From NCBI RefSeq assembly GCF_000014565.1, contig NC_008268.1:5150501-5214500 (forward strand): a stretch of 64,000 nt of DNA. The letters run 5' to 3'. The notes beneath the pieces are model-generated. The model was not told the DNA's origin, searched no databases, and saw only the letters and a program-made list of their open reading frames with translations. This document shows positions 60,894-64,000 of the stretch, piece after piece. Numbering within the stretch: the first letter of the stretch is position 1; each line of letters begins with the position of its first letter. The position numbers and the translations under genes are program-made. The stretch is from Rhodococcus jostii RHA1. GTDB lineage: Bacteria > Actinomycetota > Actinomycetes > Mycobacteriales > Mycobacteriaceae.

Positions 60894-62077
60894 GATCCGG
60901 GCTCCCCGAGGGTCCGGAGCCGCCGCGCAGCCTCCTCGAGCACGTGATCCTGCTTGCAGAACGCGAACCGCACCAGCGGGTTCCACGGCACCGGATGGTC
61001 GGTGAACACACTGACCGGCACCGCGGCCACGCCGATGCGCTCCGGAAGCCTGCGGCAGAAGTCGATGCCGTCGCGTTCCCCGATCGCGGTGATGTCGGCG
61101 CACAGGTAGTACGTGCCGCCACCCGAATGGACCTCCAGACCGGACGCGACGAGCGCGTCGTACAGCACGTCCCGCTTGGCCTGGAGACTGTCCCGCAATT
61201 CCTTCACCCACTGCTGCTCGTGGCTCAGCGCATGCGCCACCGCGGGCTGGAACGGTCCGCCGCCGACGAAGGACATGTACTGCTTCGCGGTCCGGACGGC
61301 GTCGATCAGTTCCGCCGGACCGCACGCCCAGCCGATCTTCCAGCCGGTGACATTGAACGTCTTGGCGGCGCTCGACACCGAGACGGTCCGTTCGTACATT
61401 CCCGGCAGAGTGGCCAGGGCGGTGTGCGTCCGGCCGTCGAAGACCAGGTGCTCGTACACCTCGTCGCTGAGAACCAGCAGGTCGTGCTCGCAGGCCACCT
61501 CCGCGACGGCGGCGATCTCCTCCGGGGTGAACACGGTGCCGGTCGGATTGTGCGGGGTGTTGATCACCAGCATCCGGGTCTTCGGGGTGATCGCCGCCCG
61601 CAGAGCGTCGAGGTCGACGACGAACTTCGTGCCGGAGCGGGCGAGCGGCACGCTGCGTCGCACCGCCCCCGCCAGCGCGACAGACGCCGCGTAGGAGTCG
61701 TAGTACGGCTCGATCAGCACCACTTCCTCACCCGGTTCGACGAGCCCCAGAATGGCGGCGCTGATGGCCTCGGTTGCGCCGACGGTGACCAGCACCTCCG
61801 AGTCTGGGTCGTGGTCGAGCCCGTACCTGGCGAGCCTGTCGGCCGCGACCGCCTGGCGGAGCACGGGCATGCCGGGGCCGGGCGGGTACTGGTTGAGCCC
61901 GTCCGCAATAGCTCGGCGCGCGGTGTCGAGCATGGACGCGGGACCGTCGGTGTCGGGGAAACCCTGACCGAGGTTGATGGCGTGGTGGCGCACGGCGAGC
62001 GCGGTCATCTCGGCAAAGATGGTGGACGCGAACGGCTGCAAGCGCTGGACGGTGCGGTTGCGCGGCGTTGCGGGCAT
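60890..62077 (-). CDS. PLP-dependent aminotransferase, class I/II
   Basis: A 395-residue fold-type I aminotransferase. The PLP-lysine lies in SSAAKTFNVTGWKIGW, the cofactor-binding NTPHNPTG and VLSDEVYEHLVFDG blocks are present, and RFAFCKQ near the end supplies the carboxylate-binding Arg. It is close to methionine/kynurenine-type (YbdL) or N-succinyldiaminopimelate (DapC-like) aminotransferases; which one cannot be told. The ATG at 62077 is chosen over the longer open frame. It is translationally coupled to the AraC regulator downstream. Confidence 0.9.
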   Translation of the reverse strand: MPATPRNRTVQRLQPFASTIFAEMTALAVRHHAINLGQGFPDTDGPASMLDTARRAIADGLNQYPPGPGMPVLRQAVAADRLARYGLDHDPDSEVLVTVGATEAISAAILGLVEPGEEVVLIEPYYDSYAASVALAGAVRRSVPLARSGTKFVVDLDALRAAITPKTRMLVINTPHNPTGTVFTPEEIAAVAEVACEHDLLVLSDEVYEHLVFDGRTHTALATLPGMYERTVSVSSAAKTFNVTGWKIGWACGPAELIDAVRTAKQYMSFVGGGPFQPAVAHALSHEQQWVKELRDSLQAKRDVLYDALVASGLEVHSGGGTYYLCADITAIGERDGIDFCRRLPERIGVAAVPVSVFTDHPVPWNPLVRFAFCKQDHVLEEAARRLRTLGEPGS

Positions 62078-62197
62078 TACTGCAGCGTAGTCGGTGTGAC
62101 GGCGAGGGTTGCACACGGCCGCGTCACGTTCTGCAGGGCTGTCTCGTCTTCTCTGTAGACGGCGCGCGAAGGGCGCCCGGTGACGATGGAGGACGCA

Positions 62198-62797
62198 ATG
62201 CCCCGCATTCCCGCAGTGGCCCCGGCGGTCGCGAGCCCGCTGGTGAAGGTCGCCTACAAATATGCTGCCCACAAGTTCGACGAGGTGCCCGAGCCGTTCA
62301 CCGTGCTCGCCCATCACCGCAAGCTGTTCGTCGCGTCGGCCCGGCACGAGCTGGCAGTGCAGAAGGCGTCGACCGTGCTTCCCGCGAACGTGCGGGAGAT
62401 CGCCGTCTACCGCGTGGCGTGGACGATCGGCTGTTCGTGGTGCGTGGACTTCGGCACGATGCTGCAACGCCTCGACGGCCTGGACGTGGAGCGGCTCCAG
62501 CACATCGTCGACTACGCCGACTCGCCCGCGTACAGCGAGGACGAGCGCGCGGCCATCGCATACGCCGACGCGATGACGTCGACGCCCACCACGGTCACCG
62601 ACGAACAGGTGGCGGACCTCGAGCGCCGGTTCGGCCGGGCCGGTGTCGTCGAACTGTCCTATCAGATCGGCATCGAGAACATGCGCGCCCGGATGTACTC
62701 GGCGCTGGGCATCACGGAACAGGGTTTCGGCACCGATTCGTGCCGGGTGCCGTGGGCCGACGACGCCGCGGTCACGAAGGAAGGTCCGGGAGCCTGA
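62198..62797 (+). CDS. AhpD-like carboxymuconolactone decarboxylase-family protein with CxxC
   Basis: A 199-residue CMD-fold protein with a redox pair Cys79-Ser-Trp-Cys82 (TIGCSWCVDFG), as in AhpD-type peroxidases. GTG and ATG codons lie upstream at 62180 and 62186, but GGAGG sits five bases before the ATG at 62198. Its last 26 bases overlap the convergent sigma-factor gene. CMD proteins are the typical genomic partners and targets of ECF41 sigma factors, so it is probably controlled by that neighbour. Confidence 0.88.
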   Translation: MPRIPAVAPAVASPLVKVAYKYAAHKFDEVPEPFTVLAHHRKLFVASARHELAVQKASTVLPANVREIAVYRVAWTIGCSWCVDFGTMLQRLDGLDVERLQHIVDYADSPAYSEDERAAIAYADAMTSTPTTVTDEQVADLERRFGRAGVVELSYQIGIENMRARMYSALGITEQGFGTDSCRVPWADDAAVTKEGPGA

Positions 62798-63692
62798 TCC
62801 CGCCGAACTTCTCCGGATTGGCGATGTCGTACGCCGCGTAGACGAGTCCGTCCCGGACGGTGAACCCACCCACTCGCGGCGGCGAGCTGCGGTGGGCATC
62901 GTCGCCGGTGAGTGCGGCACTGAAGAAGCCCAGCTGGCCGTTGACCAGGACCGGCTGCATGACGGTGAACACCGCCGGCCCGTACCGCTTGATGAGGCCG
63001 AGGAAGAAGCGGGCGAACTTGTCCGCGCCGTGGATGACGTTGACGGCGGTGCTCGTGGTGCCGTTGGCGTCGCCGATGACGAGGGCGTCCGGGTGCAGCG
63101 CCGCGATCACCGCGTCGAGGTCGCCGGCGGCGAGTGCCTCGAGCAGTCGCTGCACGGCGACGGCATGCTCGTCGTCGGGAACGGCGGGTGTGGTTGTGGC
63201 AGCGGCCTTGCGGGCCCGCGACGCGAGCTGACGTGCCGCGGGCGTCTCGATGCCGAGAATCCCGGCCACCTCGTCGAACGGGACCCCGAAACCGTCGTGC
63301 AGCACGAAAGCGACCCGTTGCGCAGGGGTGAGCGTGTCGAGCACGATCAGCGCGGCGAGGCGGTTGTCCTCGTCCCGGACGACCGCTTCCAGCGGGTCCG
63401 GCTCGGCCGACGGTGACAGTCCGGTGACGATGGGTTCCGGAAGCCATTGGCCGACATACTGTTCCCTCCGCACCGCCGCCGACCGCAACCGGTCGAGGCA
63501 GATCCGCCCGACCACCGTCGTGAGCCACGGCCGGAGGTCGCGGATATTCGCGGCGTCCGCGTCGTCGAGTCGTAGCCACGACTCCTGCACAGCGTCCTCC
63601 GCGTCGCTGACGCTTCCCGTCAGCCGGTACGCTACGGAGAGCAGATGCGGCCGGTGGGACTCGAATTCGTCTACCAGCGTCGCAGTGGGCAT
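62772..63692 (-). CDS. sigJ: ECF41/SigJ-type sigma factor with SnoaL-like C-terminal domain
   Basis: A 306-residue extracytoplasmic-function sigma factor. Region 2 (about 8-75, SVAYRLTGSVSDAEDAVQES) and region 4 (about 115-165) are followed by a SnoaL-like domain of about 120 residues that replaces an anti-sigma factor. ECF41 motifs are recognisable: an NPEKF variant of the NPDKL motif near the end, while the DGGGR-like motif is altered to DANGT. The ATG at 63692 is used. Known ECF41 proteins control a neighbouring CMD/oxidoreductase gene; here that is the convergent gene at 62198. Confidence 0.9.
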   Translation of the reverse strand: MPTATLVDEFESHRPHLLSVAYRLTGSVSDAEDAVQESWLRLDDADAANIRDLRPWLTTVVGRICLDRLRSAAVRREQYVGQWLPEPIVTGLSPSAEPDPLEAVVRDEDNRLAALIVLDTLTPAQRVAFVLHDGFGVPFDEVAGILGIETPAARQLASRARKAAATTTPAVPDDEHAVAVQRLLEALAAGDLDAVIAALHPDALVIGDANGTTSTAVNVIHGADKFARFFLGLIKRYGPAVFTVMQPVLVNGQLGFFSAALTGDDAHRSSPPRVGGFTVRDGLVYAAYDIANPEKFGGIRLPDLPS

Positions 63693-63743
63693 GCCGATAT
63701 CCTACGTGCGGTCCAGACATAAAATCCGTCGTGTGCGTAACCG

Positions 63744-63774
63744 TTGACCCTGGTGGTGGGTCCGGACGTATGGT
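63744..63774 (+). promoter_or_regulatory. Probable promoter for the cysteine leader and the gene at the right edge
   Basis: TTGACC (63744-63749) and TATGGT (63769-63774) with a 19-base spacer. The hairpin GGTGTGG-CGA-CCACACC (63772-63788) follows directly. Confidence 0.4.
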
Positions 63775-63806
63775 GTGGCGACCACACCACCTCCAGGGAG
63801 TCTGCC

Positions 63807-63836
63807 ATGTTCCAGTGTTTCGGCTGTCGTAGCTGA
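63807..63836 (+). CDS. Nine-residue cysteine-containing leader peptide
   Basis: The frame encodes MFQCFGCRS, with AGGGAG six bases before the ATG. Two of its nine codons are Cys. Leader peptides rich in Cys precede sulfur-acquisition genes in mycobacteria and streptomycetes and act as cysteine-responsive attenuators. About 137 bases separate it from the next start; this space has a T-run (CTTTTTCGCACCCCTTTTTC) and GC-rich inverted repeats that could fold as alternatives. Function inferred from form and position. Confidence 0.6.
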   Translation: MFQCFGCRS

Positions 63837-63973
63837 CCTGGCTTTTTCGCACCCCTTTTTCTTCTGCACGTCCTGCTGACCCGTCCGGCGACCGCCGGTC
63901 GGGGTTCGCCGAGTGCGCTCGCACGACCCGCCGCTTCGTCGTGTGCGGGCATCACACACTAGGAAGACCTTCG

Positions 63974-64000
63974 ATGATTCGTCCACGTTTCGCGCGGACT
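63974..64000 (+). CDS. Start of a gene cut by the right edge, possible exported or lipoprotein
   Basis: The visible nine codons read MIRPRFART from an ATG with AGGAAG upstream. Two Arg and a short charged start would suit a signal peptide, for example of an ABC substrate-binding lipoprotein, but too little is present to assign a family. If the cysteine leader is real, a sulfate or organosulfur transporter is the first guess. Confidence 0.45.

Overview
The window is high-GC DNA with dense genes on both strands, several leaderless starts, an Lsr2-type nucleoid protein, a paired-FHA ABC exporter and many catabolic oxidoreductases. It is best explained as chromosome from a mycolic-acid-containing actinobacterium, most probably Rhodococcus (genus inferred from gene content, not from a marker gene). 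No rRNA, tRNA, CRISPR array, phage or intact insertion sequence was recognised. Layout: 1-4409 (minus) is a branched-chain-amino-acid-type ABC importer, livK-livH-livMG fusion-livF, with livF running off the left edge. 4529-7286 holds two SDRs and a flippase-like membrane protein; a palindrome in front of livK recurs in front of one SDR. 7425-13769 holds a VIT-family transporter, a universal stress protein, a CYTH-CHAD protein, an RluA-type pseudouridine synthase and a secreted CocE/NonD hydrolase. 13810-15587 holds an SDR and the ohrR-ohr peroxide pair. 15660-19399 starts with a TPP riboswitch placed before an SDR and an FMN-dependent monooxygenase, followed by a CitMHS transporter. 19401-21044 holds small proteins, an Lsr2 paralogue and an NlpC/P60 domain lacking its catalytic Cys. 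21071-30048 is a catabolic cluster (extradiol-type dioxygenase, FAH hydrolase, MFS, amidohydrolase, LysR, FAD hydroxylase, esterase, carboxymuconolactone-decarboxylase-like protein) tied together by a repeated upstream element. 30067-37324 holds the FHA-ABC exporter, a FetB permease, a second FAD hydroxylase, an APC permease and an arginase-family remnant. 37480-40995 holds a ClpC-type ATPase behind a HAIR-like site and a DIP1984-family gene. 40996-48512 is a sugar/hydroxy-acid operon (GntP permease, CoA-transferase, HMG-CoA-lyase-like enzyme, hydroxypyruvate reductase, glycerate kinase) flanked by IclR and AraC regulators. 48556-53395 holds metE, the scar of a decayed ABC/two-component locus, and a class I DAHP synthase behind an aromatic-rich leader peptide. 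53396-63692 holds alkB with a LexA-like box, an MMPL transporter, an orphan ectD, a LysE exporter, an alcohol dehydrogenase, a VOC protein, an aminotransferase-AraC pair and an ECF41-type sigma factor convergent with an AhpD-like protein. 63807-64000 holds a cysteine-containing leader peptide before a gene cut by the right edge. How the parts work together: most of the DNA serves uptake and oxidation of organic acids and aromatic or heterocyclic compounds, with local regulators beside each operon. Four points stand out as possibly undescribed: the TPP-riboswitch monooxygenase operon; the predicted hydroxypyruvate-yielding CoA pathway; the two short leader peptides; and the repeated operator in the 21-30 kb cluster. 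All functional calls rest on reading motifs by eye; no database search was run.
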